Assembly: GCA_037179385.1 (NCBI GenBank)
Contig: CM074194.1
Location: 5,163,001 to 5,227,000 of the forward strand
Direction: 5' to 3'
Source of the DNA: Holothuria scabra
Taxonomy: Eukaryota > Echinodermata > Holothuroidea > Aspidochirotida > Holothuriidae
Length of the DNA: 64,000 nucleotides
Under the pieces are notes generated by a model that worked only from the letters and a program-made list of their open reading frames with translations, had not been told where the DNA came from and did not search any database. The position numbers were made by a program, and so were the translations under genes. The number at the start of each line of letters is the position of its first letter. Positions within the stretch are counted from its first letter, which is position 1. This document shows, piece by piece, positions 34,001 through 40,315 of this stretch.

Positions 34001-36849
34001 TAATTCTTCTCAAGAGAAAATTTAGTTTTTGAAAATAAGTATCCTCTGAACACAAGTATTATTGAGATGCTGTTTTCACTTCATGACAATACATTTCCTG
34101 TTTTATTTATTTATTTTTTTTTTTTGGAATCAATCATTTTTCTGTAACAAATCCCTTTAGTGTTTAGTGGTAAAGTAGGTTACAATCACAATGGCACTGT
34201 ATGATTTTTTGGGGGGGTTAAATACAAATATTATGTTTAGTTTTAGCAAAAGTTGGAGTTGTCCAATAAGGCTATTGCTGATAGAAACTAACCCAGTTTT
34301 TATGAGTGTGTGTATCTTTGGAAAATTATAAGTCTCTACTATTTATCTAAGCTTCTGAAAATAGAAATTTCAAGATAGTGGCATTTTAAACCACTGTAAT
34401 TTAAGTTGTAACTTTTCACAGGTTCACCATACCTCAAGTCTCTTCATGGCAGATTCCGAGCTCTTGTACAAGCCAAAAGGATCCAGACTCTCAGTTTTGG
34501 TGAAACAAAGCCCACAAAGTTAGGGCTTGCAATCAAAACAGTAATTGTTCCAACATCTTCATCAAGTAAGATTTTGTGTGACCATTTTACTTTTTGGTTG
34601 AAATTATTTTGCCTTGCAAAAATTTCCTTTGTTGTAGTGAAAAGTACTAAGGTTTTGACTTTTTGGTTCTACACTTTGATGAAGCATATCAAATGAGATA
34701 ATTGTTACTTGTAACATGAGGTGGATAAGTTCTTTGAAGCTTACAAATCATGAATAATCTAAAATGGTCTCCTGTAATCCTCTGTTTTCTCCCATCAGTG
34801 AGGAGGAAGATCGTTTGCTTCAACAGGCAGAACAGGCAGAATAATTGATTAACTTATCTTTGCAAATGCTTGGTTGACTCCCAACTGCATTTCGTAATTG
34901 GTACCAATCTAGGGTCCCCATCCAAATGTCTGATTCGCTGGGTATGTGGTACGTAGATAGAGTTCTGAAGCAACTGTCTTCATAATGAAACCTAACTTGC
35001 TTGTAAGAATGGAATCATTTTTTGTCTGCAAAATGAAAAAATTATAAAGTTACAGAGATACAGTTAATGTGAGTGGTATATAAGTGAGTTTTTCTTGAGA
35101 TGACCATTAGCCTGAGTGGTTCACTGCCTACAAAAACTACCATTGTGGTTTTATGGCCACATAATAAACAAACATCCACTCAAGAAACTCATGAAGAATT
35201 TTACAGCAGCTCAAAATCTGTCAAAAATAAGAATTTGGAGTTTGAGACCCATTTGTGGAAAGAAGTCTGCTCAGTCTTATCTTCATCTTGTGCTACAGTC
35301 AGTGAGGTTTCTGGCATGACTCAAAAAATTACCAAGAAGAACCTTTAAAAAAACTTGGTGAATCACTGATAATAGTATCCATCCTATTGATTATTTTTCT
35401 TTACTTTGAAAATATTATGTAACTAAATATATTTCAAAATATCTCCCTTTGGTGTACCTAACAGTTGGGTGGCTGACACAAAATGCACTTGTTCAACTGA
35501 CAAGATCTGAAACTTCTGTTAAGAGTTTCTCTGTTTCACATATGTATTCTCCTACTTTGAGGACAATGGGAGTGGGAATGCTCATACAAACATGGAATAA
35601 GTTATAAATTTAATTTTTTCTTAGAATAAGTGTATTGTTAGGGAAATTTCTGTCCATTGACCTACTCATGATACAACCACACTCTATATCTGACCCAGAA
35701 ACCTTGCTTCAAACAGCAGGGTGACCAATTGTCTGGTTCTTCGCTTGACAATCTAGTTTTTTTGGGTAGATGCGCACTGTTTAACAAGGTGTTTCTTGAT
35801 AGGCTGTTGCCATTGTTTTGTATTCTTAGGGAATAGGTTAGGGACTAGGGTTAGGGATTAGGGTTATCGTTGGCCTTTTAGGAAATTTCTTGTTAAACAG
35901 TGCACATTGCCGCAGTTTTTTAGCACAATTTCCTTCATTTGGCTTCACACTGTGCAAGACTTTTAATATTTCTCTATGCTATCTTCAGATGTCACTTCAT
36001 ATTCAGACACAACTTTTCAACTTTTTGACCCTAATCATGCAGCCTCAAACATTAAAAAGGGCCTTTCCCAGCACATCTGATGCGTTTATGAGCTGCCAAT
36101 TTTCTAGTGCCGTGTGCGCCAACTTATGTTGGTGCTCCACCTCGATATTGCTGTAGCTATAGGGTAATCCACCCGTTCTGTGTTCAAGGAGTTGCCACCA
36201 AATTGAACAGATTATCACAAAGAGCAAACTGTTGCATCCATTGTCAGCATGTAACGATCTGAGGTGGACGGAATATCCCTGCCATTTTGATTGGCTGATA
36301 GGACCTTTCAGGTCATCATCGGTTACAATAAAATCCATCAAAACTGCACTATTCATCCGGAAGTCCGATTTGGTGCTGTCAATAGTCTCACTTCTCTCTC
36401 ATGATTGAAATAAATGTAAAGCTGTGCATTTTCTGTTCTCTTTTTTTATTTTTAGGCTGCTCACATTAACAATACTAATGAGCTTTGTGCAGCTGTTTGT
36501 GTTTAAGAAAATGTGGACATAATTTGCAGACATTTTTAGAAAAAGACAATTTCCTATTTTTAATGTTATTGAGCTACATGTTTTATATCAGTTTGAGCAA
36601 ATATCATGGAATTTTCAATTCATTACAGATCCTGGATTTGGGGAACATCATGATTTAGATGTCAATCACATGAATGTTTGTAAGCCCTCCAATAAGACAT
36701 CGCTTCTTTATCAACTTACCCTGCAGTTTATTACAAAAAACCTCCAGCAATCATTCGCAAGTGAATTAACGGAAAAGCTCACCCAGGATGTCGATGATGA
36801 AGATTCGGATGAATTGATGAGATTGCTTGGAATGGGATTCACTGATTAA
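959..36849 (+). CDS. SERAC1: SERAC1 (serine active site containing 1), 5'-partial, ten coding exons
   Basis: Ten exons join in phase to give 505 residues and a stop. They align along their whole length with the vertebrate SERAC1 C-terminal two thirds, from the region before the LWCFGGN block to the end. Seen in order are an armadillo-like helical region (exons 3-4, ending ARALANLD), the alpha/beta-hydrolase start [12 protein letters not shown] (exon 5), the block [11 protein letters not shown] (exon 6), the nucleophile elbow WVTHSMGG (exons 7-8), [14 protein letters not shown] (exon 8) and [10 protein letters not shown] (exon 10). In vertebrates SERAC1 acts at mitochondria-ER contacts in phosphatidylglycerol remodelling and cholesterol trafficking; the same role here is inferred. 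The first roughly 200 residues are upstream of the window. Two departures from the human protein are a longer loop in exon 5 and an acidic C-terminal extension in exon 10. Many introns are several kilobases long and full of transposon debris. Confidence 0.95.
1965..2190 (+). repeat. Diverged direct duplication, about 135-bp period
   Basis: The stretch from about 1965 (caagtctcatttggtgcaac, then a run ending agaatgttgcatt) recurs from about 2107 (caaatcccatttgctgtaac, ending agaatgttacatt). The units are clearly alignable but diverged. Confidence 0.65.
2555..2700 (+). mobile_element. tRNA-derived SINE fragment (body and tail)
   Basis: The body motif AGGGAAAACAAGCCAGTGAG, followed by CACAACTGGAAAAAAGGCTG and the tail GAGTTGTAAAACTTC, recurs at 8945, 32860, 33600 and 57670, and in reverse at 6725, 16545 and 44830. 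The tRNA-like head is missing here. Confidence 0.7.
3561..3640 (+). repeat. 40-bp tandem duplication next to a splice acceptor
   Basis: Positions 3565-3600 are repeated exactly at 3605-3640 (ATCTCTATTATATGTTTGTA and following bases). The second copy ends 14 bp before the acceptor AG of the SERAC1 exon at 3655, so the duplication enlarges the pyrimidine-rich and branch-point region. Confidence 0.95.
3655..3768 (+). CDS. SERAC1: SERAC1 exon
   Basis: The exon encodes 38 codons beginning [13 protein letters not shown], which corresponds to the LWCFGGNGLPY block of SERAC1, and ends VSHSE. The acceptor is a T-rich tract followed by TTTTTTAG and the donor is GAG|GTATGT. Both ends are phase 0. A 40-bp tandem duplication lies 14 bp upstream of the acceptor. 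Confidence 0.93.
3769..5841. other. SERAC1 intron, mostly unassigned
   Basis: A poly-C run lies near 4566-4580 and a short dispersed repeat at 5445-5535. No gene or RNA was recognised. Confidence 0.6.
5445..5535. repeat. Dispersed repeat sharing the SINE tail
   Basis: The run GTTAGTTAGTAAGATGGAGT followed by ACATATCAACATGAATG recurs at 32575-32660 (GTTAGTTAGGTAGATGGGGC, then ACACATCAACATGAATGG). The first 20 or so bases resemble the reverse complement of the SINE tail found elsewhere in the window, while the remainder differs. Confidence 0.6.
5842..6004 (+). CDS. SERAC1: SERAC1 exon (helical repeat region)
   Basis: The exon starts [20 protein letters not shown], aligning with the SERAC1 segment around the ANGGLQLLQRLY motif, and continues [20 protein letters not shown]. 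The acceptor is CCTTCTCAG and the donor GCAG|GTATGT. It ends in phase 1 inside the Gly codon of GWV. The helical pattern is armadillo-like. Confidence 0.94.
6725..6825 (-). mobile_element. tRNA-derived SINE fragment
   Basis: Reverse-complement body motif: GGCTTGTTTTCCCTACTCCA, then TTATGCTGAGCAGCTAGCAC and AATGGCAGTAG. This matches the GTGCTCAGCATAAG...AGTAGGGAAAACAAGCC body of the family. Confidence 0.65.
7665..7870 (+). mobile_element. SINE with diverged tRNA-like head
   Basis: A tRNA-like head (GTGTGGTCTGGTTGTTGAAG, later CCAGGTCTCGATTCCTAGGA) is followed by AAAATGGAACTGTACTATCA and a body resembling the 33495-33740 copy. The B-box-like GTCTCGATTCC is degenerate. Confidence 0.6.
8281..8396. 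mobile_element. 116-bp fold-back MITE
   Basis: The two halves are inverted copies. The left arm starts CCAGGGGCCTGTTCCACAAA and runs through GAGTTACGCACGGTCTTAAG. The right arm, read in reverse, starts CCAGGGGCCCATTCCACAAA and runs through GAGTTATGCACAATCTTAAG. Arms are about 45 bp around a short loop. No convincing target duplication was found. Confidence 0.8.
8945..9095 (+). mobile_element. tRNA-derived SINE fragment
   Basis: The body contains TTGTGCTCACTGTTCAGCAA, GGAAAACAGCCAGTGAGCTG and ACCAATTGGTTAAAAACTGA, which align with the other copies. The tRNA head is absent. Confidence 0.65.
9306..9462 (+). CDS. SERAC1: SERAC1 exon (end of helical region)
   Basis: The exon encodes [19 protein letters not shown] and [12 protein letters not shown], matching the ARILANLDRE region of vertebrate SERAC1, and ends IIHPLGRTR. 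It enters in phase 1 and leaves in phase 2, with donor AG|GTAAGG. Confidence 0.95.
9745..9920. repeat. Diverged direct repeat flanking the retroelement remnant
   Basis: GGCATGCTCTCGGTTGGTTG, GGGCTGCAGAGAAGAGAAAG and AGGGCGTGGCTTTTCTTCTG align with 13960-14125, where GGCATGCTCTGGGTCAGTTA, GCGCTGCAGAGAAGAGACAA and AGGGGTTGGCTTTTCTTCTG occur in the same order and orientation. The two copies lie 4.2 kb apart on either side of the retroelement remnant. Confidence 0.8.
10300..10870. mobile_element. Long-inverted-repeat element, copy 1
   Basis: The left half (TAACAGTTCCACTTCCACCT, CATAGGACATTTCTGAG, ATTGCACAATAATTT) is an inverted, diverged copy of the right half, which in reverse reads TAACAGTTCCGCTTCCATTT, CATAAGAGATTTGTGAT, ACTGCGCAATAACTT. 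A second copy lies at 26000-26460. The outer limits are approximate. Confidence 0.7.
11038..14030 (-). mobile_element. Internally deleted Ty3/gypsy-type retroelement remnant (antisense)
   Basis: Read on the minus strand, the pieces come in gag-pol order but in several frames with stops. At about 13860-13780 there is a coiled-coil-like stretch ([20 protein letters not shown]). At 13714-13179 is a Gag core with [36 protein letters not shown] and [15 protein letters not shown]. At 12940-12890 is a zinc-knuckle-like [17 protein letters not shown]. At 12581-12300 is a protease-region segment with [17 protein letters not shown]. At 12156-11740 is the start of the reverse transcriptase region ([19 protein letters not shown], then [16 protein letters not shown] and SIPK). 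Directly after that, near 11740, the sequence passes to a [13 protein letters not shown] motif typical of the end of the integrase region. The RT core, RNase H and integrase core are therefore missing. Family assignment is from motif recognition. Confidence 0.75.
15811..16078. mobile_element. Long fold-back element just upstream of a SERAC1 exon
   Basis: The left arm (ATGAAATAGCCCGTACCAAA, CCCGACTTTTGGGCATCTAA, GTCAGATTTTTACTTAATGT) is an inverted copy of the right arm (in reverse GTGAAATAGCCATTAATAAA, CCTGACTTTTGGGTGATAAG, TCAGGTTTTTACTTGATGTT). The arms are about 110 bp with a short spacer. The element ends about 150 bp before the exon at 16232. Confidence 0.85.
16232..16430 (+). CDS. SERAC1: SERAC1 exon (start of hydrolase fold)
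   Basis: The exon encodes [20 protein letters not shown] followed by WRQGQ and ends [13 protein letters not shown] is the first strand and oxyanion loop typical of the DUF676/PGAP1-like hydrolases. The stretch between WRQ and CWPK is about 17 residues longer than in the human protein and is rich in Asp, Glu, Gln and Thr. Acceptor is TTTTTAG and donor AAAG|GTAGGA. Confidence 0.96.
16545..16645 (-). mobile_element. tRNA-derived SINE fragment
   Basis: Reverse-complement tail and body: TTAGATGGAGTTTCATGGCT, CTAACCAATTGGTTTAGGTC and CCAGTTGTGGCTCACTGGCT, matching the 44830-45050 and 33495-33740 copies. Confidence 0.7.
19881..20141. mobile_element. 261-bp MITE with terminal inverted repeats
   Basis: The left end CACTCTAGAACAGTTCTGTA continues GTTACCCATGGATGGGTCC. 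The right end in reverse is CACTCTAAAAAAGTTGAGTA followed by TGTACCCATGGTTAGGTCC. The inverted repeats extend about 60 bp. CACTCTARAA termini suggest a hAT-like element, but no 8-bp duplication is seen. Confidence 0.75.
20968..21068 (+). CDS. SERAC1: SERAC1 exon
   Basis: The exon encodes [19 protein letters not shown] and ends near CPFESEK, matching TWLAKDCPALRIISVEYDT of vertebrate SERAC1. A T-run precedes the acceptor TTTGCAG, and the donor is AA|GTGAGT in phase 2. Confidence 0.95.
21129..21266. mobile_element. 138-bp hAT-like MITE
   Basis: The termini CAGGGTTCCTG and CAGGAACCCTG are perfect 11-bp inverted repeats. The interior repeats CCTGGAAAAGTCAT and TCATGAAATTTTA-type motifs. The flanking octamers do not match, so the target duplication is lost or the limits are slightly off. 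Confidence 0.7.
21360..21480 (+). mobile_element. Possible SINE head
   Basis: A B-box-like GGTTCAAATCC occurs at 21382-21392, followed by GAGTTTTTCTCTGGATATTC and CTCCCACTTGGCATAGGCTT, a style of sequence common downstream of tRNA-like heads in SINEs. No clear A box and no second copy in the window. Confidence 0.3.
23045..24860 (-). mobile_element. Penelope-like retroelement, 5'-truncated and frameshifted
   Basis: On the minus strand the order is a partial reverse transcriptase (24840-24339) with [15 protein letters not shown] and the catalytic YIDDIVG, then a Cys-rich linker (CNCPRCNTC, about 23930), then a GIY-YIG endonuclease ([20 protein letters not shown], 23790-23720) ending at 23519, then a 3' region with a hammerhead-like motif (23141-23176). 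This RT plus GIY-YIG order defines Penelope-like elements. A frame change near 24700 and another between 24339 and 23945 break the ORF. In the endonuclease, the Arg usually found before the EH pair is Pro. Both ends abut TA tracts (23047-23057 and 24841-24857). Confidence 0.88.
23141..23176 (-). ncRNA. Degenerate hammerhead-ribozyme motif of the Penelope-like element
   Basis: Read on the minus strand: stem I half CCAC, core CTGATGA, stem II AGGG-TTTATA-CCC, then C-AAA where a functional hammerhead has G-AAA, then CGTC and the other stem I half GTGG. This is the minimal hammerhead layout with a very short helix III known from Penelope-like elements. The change of the core G (G12, the general base) to C predicts that this copy does not self-cleave. 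Confidence 0.65.
26000..26460. mobile_element. Long-inverted-repeat element, copy 2
   Basis: CGTTGCACAATAATAATTAT, GTAAGAGTGCTATCAC and AGTAGTACAACAATGACATC match the copy at 10300-10870 in the same order. The shared part extends beyond the inner inverted repeat on both sides; the ends are approximate. Confidence 0.7.
27460..28900 (+). repeat. Degenerate tandem array with AGGTCA-type half-sites
   Basis: Units of roughly 130-155 bp recur eight or more times. Each has variants of TTTGTGGAGGTCAAAGGTCA, TTTGGGGTCAAGAGAGGTCA, GACTAATCTCATATTTGG and GGCCATATTGAGTAGATGAT. The array begins near CCTTGCCAAAGGGAGGCAAG and fades out near 28900. A diverged relative lies at 60480-60840. Confidence 0.85.
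29346..29603. mobile_element. piggyBac-like MITE, copy 1
   Basis: The right end is AACAACGGTAAAGGG followed by TTAA at 29604-29607. The left end CCTTTACCGTTGTGCTCCGA has lost its TTAA. The interior matches copy 2, including GGCCATTGACCCTGTGACCT. Confidence 0.8.
29607..29703. repeat. Spacer between two piggyBac-like MITEs, repeated at 48856-48960
   Basis: ATAAGCCTGTGGAGTGTGTT, ACTGCAAAGCTGATGCCACT and GAGTGGTGCAGATATTTTAG occur in inverted orientation next to the third MITE copy. The spacer is therefore part of the repeat unit or of an older element that hosted the MITE. Confidence 0.8.
29708..29962. mobile_element. piggyBac-like MITE, copy 2, with TTAA on both sides
   Basis: The 255-bp element is flanked by TTAA at 29704-29707 and 29963-29966, and ends CCCTTTACCGTTGT and ACAACGGTAAAGGG. 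TTAA target duplication with CCCTTT-type ends is the piggyBac signature. There is no coding capacity beyond chance frames. Confidence 0.88.
30382..30479 (+). CDS. SERAC1: SERAC1 exon carrying the catalytic serine
   Basis: The exon encodes [20 protein letters not shown] and then [11 protein letters not shown]. The TCA codon at 30470-30472 is the Ser of the nucleophile elbow THSMGG, the family's G/S-x-S-x-G lipase motif. The donor falls inside the next Gly codon in phase 1 (GGAG|GTATAA). Confidence 0.96.
30909..31103 (+). CDS. SERAC1: SERAC1 exon (hydrolase core)
   Basis: The exon encodes [15 protein letters not shown], then [19 protein letters not shown] and [14 protein letters not shown], aligning with GLLVKKMLLEA, IIFYSVPHHGSRLAEYS and LLFPSLEVKEL of human SERAC1. 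It is phase 1 at both ends; the donor is G|GTAAGA. Confidence 0.96.
32575..32660. repeat. Second copy of the SINE-tail-sharing repeat
   Basis: GAGTTAGTTAGGTAGATGGG and ACACATCAACATGAATGG align with 5445-5535, and the following CAGTGTC/TAGTGTC also matches. Confidence 0.6.
32860..33012 (+). mobile_element. tRNA-derived SINE body
   Basis: TTGTGCTTGGTGCTCAGCAT, GGAAAACAAGCCAGTGAACC and ACAACTGGAAAAAGGCTGTG give one of the best-preserved bodies in the window, ending ACCTCAACTTACTAACTG. Confidence 0.78.
33495..33740 (+). mobile_element. tRNA-derived SINE, near full length
   Basis: A tRNA-like head (TGGTGATTGGTCAGAGCATC, B-box-like GAGTTTGACTCCTGG) is followed by CCTAAAAATGGAACCTGCTG and a body with GTGCTCAGCATAAGCAGTTG, AAAAAAGGCCATGGCTGGCC and ACCAATTAATTAGAATTTGA. 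This copy and the 44828-45055 copy define the full unit. Confidence 0.82.
34422..34565 (+). CDS. SERAC1: SERAC1 exon
   Basis: The exon encodes [20 protein letters not shown], then [11 protein letters not shown] and VIVPTSSS, matching the segment around FVETLPTYIG in vertebrates. Acceptor is TTTTCACAG and donor A|GTAAGA; phase 1 at both ends. Confidence 0.94.
34566..36628. other. Last SERAC1 intron
   Basis: The intron contains a MITE at 35769-35907. The rest, including 36040-36360, has no recognisable gene. Confidence 0.6.
35769..35907. mobile_element. MITE with GCGCACTGTTTAACAAG ends, copy 1
   Basis: The left end GATGCGCACTGTTTAACAAG and right end CTTGTTAAACAGTGCACAT are inverted repeats. 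The core contains TTAGGGATTAGGGTTAT, which resembles telomere repeats by chance or descent. Related copies lie at 40034-40179 (opposite orientation) and 62174-62301. Confidence 0.82.
36629..36849 (+). CDS. SERAC1: SERAC1 terminal exon
   Basis: The exon encodes [20 protein letters not shown], equivalent to PVDVNHLNICKP of human SERAC1, whose His is the likely triad base. It continues through [14 protein letters not shown] and ends in TAA at 36847. The last 27 or so residues (acidic DVDDEDSDE, then [11 protein letters not shown]) extend past the human C-terminus. The LGMGF end recalls the MGF loop of UBA domains but is too short to be one. Confidence 0.95.
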
Positions 36850-36924
36850 AATAACTTTCTGTGTGCTTTATACTGAAATTGGTCAAACTTGAAAATTTAG
36901 AATCTCAAATGCAATCCCTTTTAA

Positions 36925-37034
36925 ATTAAAACACGTTTATGATTTGGAGTGTAATATTTTTGCTGCTAAGAATGTGCAGACTTAACTCAGTACTATGATA
37001 AAAATGTGTTCATGTAGTATTATTTTGTATTAAA
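36925..37034 (+). terminator. Candidate SERAC1 polyadenylation region
   Basis: Two ATTAAA variants of the poly(A) signal lie at 36925-36930 and 37029-37034, about 80 and 180 bp after the SERAC1 stop, in AT-rich sequence. No canonical AATAAA was noticed in this stretch. Which site is used cannot be judged here. Confidence 0.4.
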
Positions 37035-37357
37035 GTATTTATATATGAAATTTAAGCACAGAAGTCAAAGAAAAGTTGCTCTTAGTTTTCATTTATTATA
37101 AATGTTTGAAAAATGGAAATCTTTTATAAAATATATTGATTGATATTCTAGGGAGAGTAGGACAATATCCATTTGCATTGCCTACATGTTGAGGGAGTTT
37201 CCTGAAAAAGGAATTTGTTACAACAATTTTAACCAAAATGTTCACACTTGCAAATGGGACTGTACAAACAATTCTAGTGGTATGGAGAGCCTAGGTGCTA
37301 AAGTTGCTATTAAGCAACTCCGTGTTACAAGTAAGTGGTAGTTTAGTAGATTGTGAC

Positions 37358-37720
37358 TAGGGCTGTGATTAATTGCTAAATGATCGCATGTGGAATAAAC
37401 GTTTAGAACAAAGCTTTAAGGGATTAATTGCAAAACCTGTTTTTGAGAGTTTTTATCCATTTATATACTCTGATGATCCCTGGTTTTAGTTAAATGGAAC
37501 ATTCTGGGCATATCTGGACCTTGTAGGGTTCAAAATTTCATAATAACTTGATTTTACCATGCAAGATAACAGCTATTTATTATTTCAGATTTACATTCAG
37601 TATCAGTCACTACATACTGAAATAATTTGGGGGGAATAAGGTAATCGGGATTAATCACTAAACGATCGCAAATTTTTAAGGTTAAACGTTTAGTTATTTT
37701 GCTAAACGTTCACAGCCCTA
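37358..37720. mobile_element. 363-bp hAT-like MITE
   Basis: Termini TAGGGCTGTGATTAA and TAGGGCTGTGAACGT (reverse of right end) are inverted repeats, with further AAACGATCGCA-type inner repeats. Flanks ATTGTGAC (37350-37357) and ATTGTGAA (37721-37728) form an 8-bp duplication with one mismatch, as expected for hAT insertion. Confidence 0.85.
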
Positions 37721-38519
37721 ATTGTGAATTTGTTATGGTGAGGTTTGTGCATTTCAGAAAAGGTTGTCACTGTTCAAAATCTATGCAGGTAAAATAAGTG
37801 ATGGGGGTGGGTAAAAAGAAATATTTTGCAATGCAAGCTAGAGTGTTAGAGAAGTATATCAGTGACAGGTACGTGCAGTGATGTAAAATTTCACCTGATA
37901 AGGGAGGGGACATGGTATTATCTACTAGACCTTGAAAATATGGACTTGTTTAGGTTGCAAAAATGTTTTATATTATTGTCAGTAGCCAAAACGGCAAGAA
38001 TTTTGCACCTTTAATTGAAAGGTAAATAGTTTTTTGAACATCCTTAGTGTTCTCAGTACTGTTCGATGGTAGTGATTTATAGTTTGGCAGTTCATCCAGA
38101 TCTCCTCTATATAAATGTATCGCATAATCACCAACAAAGCAAGCATATGCTTTCAAATCAGGAGAGACCAAGTAGGCTAGCTATCATCTTGGCTAATGAG
38201 GTTTGAGGGTAGGGAGGTAACTAAGCAATCTTTTATTTCACGACTCATTCAGAGATCTCTCTTCCCATACCTTCTATAAGTTTCAAGAAAATAAACATTC
38301 TCAAATTTCTTACCCATGTCCTCTTGCTTTGGTTGATTAGTGCACAGCTAGTTTTCCTTACAGCACGGTTGCTCAATGGAACCATTTTAAATTTGTCTTA
38401 TAAGATTTTTTAGTCATATATTTGCTGAACAGTAACCACTGCTTCTTAAAGAACAACCTCTAACTTAAAAAAAGATGCGTGAATATCTACAAAATGAGTT
38501 TAAGTGGATTACTTAGTTA

Positions 38520-38900
38520 TTTAGATGCGGTAAAGCAAAGCACTTCGCACATAGTTGACTTTTTTACTGAAAATTCGATCCCGTCTGCCACCATGAAGCA
38601 TCAAAATCGCGAAATGTCCTTTTGGTAGTCCAATGGTATTATCTTCAAATGTATCATATGTTGTTTGGATCATGTGGTCACCGACTCATCGGCAGAGCAA
38701 GCAACTATCTTCAAGGGTGATTCATGTTTCATTAGGAATGTCTTGGCCAGTAGGTAAATACACAGTTCATTTTGCTCAATTTTTCCAAGTCCTGCAGACA
38801 CTGTTATCTTATCCATTCTGTGCTCCTGACCCTCTGTAATGGTTTCAGTTTTGAAGTAAATAAAAAAACTTAAGTTGGTCACTCTTGTTGAAATCATAAG
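38520..38900 (-). pseudogene. Unidentified coding-like tract on the minus strand
   Basis: A 75-residue frame (38897-38670, containing MDKITVSAGLGKIEQNELCI and FLMKHESPLKIVACSADES) is followed after one frame change by a 50-residue frame to a TAA near 38523 (containing TIGLPKGHFAILMLHGGRRD). The composition is protein-like, but I recognise no family. It could be a decayed exon, a transposon ORF or chance. Confidence 0.25.
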
Positions 38901-39237
38901 TTGCTGGATTATGGAGAGAAGTCACCCGTACAATGTTCTTCTCATAAAAATGCCAAAACTCTCAAGTCAACAGATTGTTCAAACATTTCAAACTGAAGGA
39001 AAAGAGGGCTAACGACCATGACATATTGAATGGCAGTTGACAAAAACGATAGAAGGGGTTTTCAAGAACGCCATACAGTCTCTCCAAGAACCACATAAGT
39101 TAAATATTCCGCAAGAAAATGCCAGAACATGTAACGAGGCTACAAACATCCTTTATAAATTATCTGTATTTATGGTTAACAGCGCTTAATCTATAAACAC
39201 TTTCGAATTAACAAAATCAACAAAGGCACGAAATGAA

Positions 39238-39893
39238 AACATTGTAGCTAGTCCATAAACAATCTACTGTACTTCGCATTCGGTCGTAAAAAGTAAGGAT
39301 GCAATACTGGACTGTTCATTGCCAGCAGAGAACATTGCATGCACCATACAGCATTATGAACCGTTGAATCTTTTAGTTACAAGATTTATTGGTTCATCTC
39401 TTGCATTCGTCTCAAGTCTTCGTATTGGATAGTCTGGAACAGAGAGTGAACTTACATCAGTGTGCATAACTTGATCCACATTTTTACTTACCATTGTTAA
39501 AGGGACAATCAAAGTTTGGCATTTATTATAAAACCTTTTTTCCCAGCACCTTGTTTTCCGTCCTTATTGTTTGCTAGAAAAAAGGGAACATTAGAAGAGT
39601 TCTTTCCTGTAAGAAGAAACATTAACTTTGTATTAATTACTGGTTAATGAAAATTTCTCAGTATTTGTCGGGTAAAATATCAACACTGATGCAATATTAG
39701 ACAACCTCTCTTACACTGGAACTACTGTACTAATCATGATGTTACACTGTCATCACAGGTCATTTCAGCTCAAACTTAGCTCAGGGAGCTGTTGGAGCTT
39801 GTGATCTGCCGCCGTTACTCTGTCTGTCCATCTGTCTATCGTGACTGTTCACAATTGCCTTAAATGCACTCAGGGGCACATTTGTAGATGAAT
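39238..39893. repeat. Segment duplicated at 55131-55791
   Basis: About 650 bp starting AACATTGTAGCTAGTCCATA and ending near CAGGGGCACATTTGTA is nearly identical to 55131-55791. It contains, on the minus strand, an ATG-led frame with a donor (AACAATG|GTAAGT, near 39490) and an acceptor (CTCTCTGTTCCAG, near 39440). This copy lacks hAT-type sequence on either side. Confidence 0.88.
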
Positions 39894-40033
39894 ACACATG
39901 AATACATTTGTAGAAGAAGTTTGGATGCATTGGTCATCAAACATAGTGCTACATGTTGTGTTCAAAAAGTTAAGGTCAGAGGCCATCTATGGCTGTTTTG
40001 TGAATACATTTTAAGTACCAGCTAGCACGGATC

Positions 40034-40179
40034 GATGCGCACTGTTTAACAAGAAATTTCCTAACTGGCTAACGATGGCCTAATCTCCAACCTAATCCCT
40101 AACCCTAACAAAGAATACAATCGATGCAATACAATGGCAAGAGCCAATCGAGAAACACCTTGTTAAAGAGTGCTCATCT
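40034..40179. mobile_element. MITE with GCGCACTGTTTAACAAG ends, copy 2
   Basis: The left end GATGCGCACTGTTTAACAAG and right end CTTGTTAAAGAGTGCTCATC are inverted repeats. The core CTAATCCCTAACCCTAACAA is the reverse of the copy 1 core. Confidence 0.85.
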
Positions 40180-40315
40180 ACCCGGGTGCTAGCACCGATG
40201 GTGCTCTAGTTTGCTAGTGTTTGAAGTCGATGTCATGTGCAGAATTATTAAAAGTTGTAAAAACAAACTCTGATTGACATTTTTAAGTAAGATGCTTATT
40301 TATATTTTAGGGAGT

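Larger units (their letters stand above)
31104..34421. other. SERAC1 intron with SINE copies
   Basis: The intron holds the dispersed repeat at 32575-32660 and two SINE copies (32860-33012 and 33495-33740). Nothing else was recognised. Confidence 0.65.
36850..39237. other. Intergenic sequence downstream of SERAC1
   Basis: This stretch contains the SERAC1 3' region, a hAT-like MITE (37358-37720) and a minus-strand coding-like tract (38520-38900). The open frame at 37968-38165 (minus, containing YACFVGDYAIHLYRGDLDEL) is not recognised and has no ATG. Confidence 0.55.

Noticed and set aside
35840..35868. Interstitial telomere repeat
   Set aside because: Only two or three imperfect units, and they are the conserved core of a MITE found three times in the window.
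36816..36846. UBA domain at the SERAC1 C-terminus
   Set aside because: Only an MGF-like motif is present and the protein ends directly after it, so the three-helix domain cannot form.
37968..38165. Terminal exon of a gene convergent with SERAC1
   Set aside because: The frame is short, has no ATG or clear acceptor, and I recognise no homologue; it is left as unassigned.
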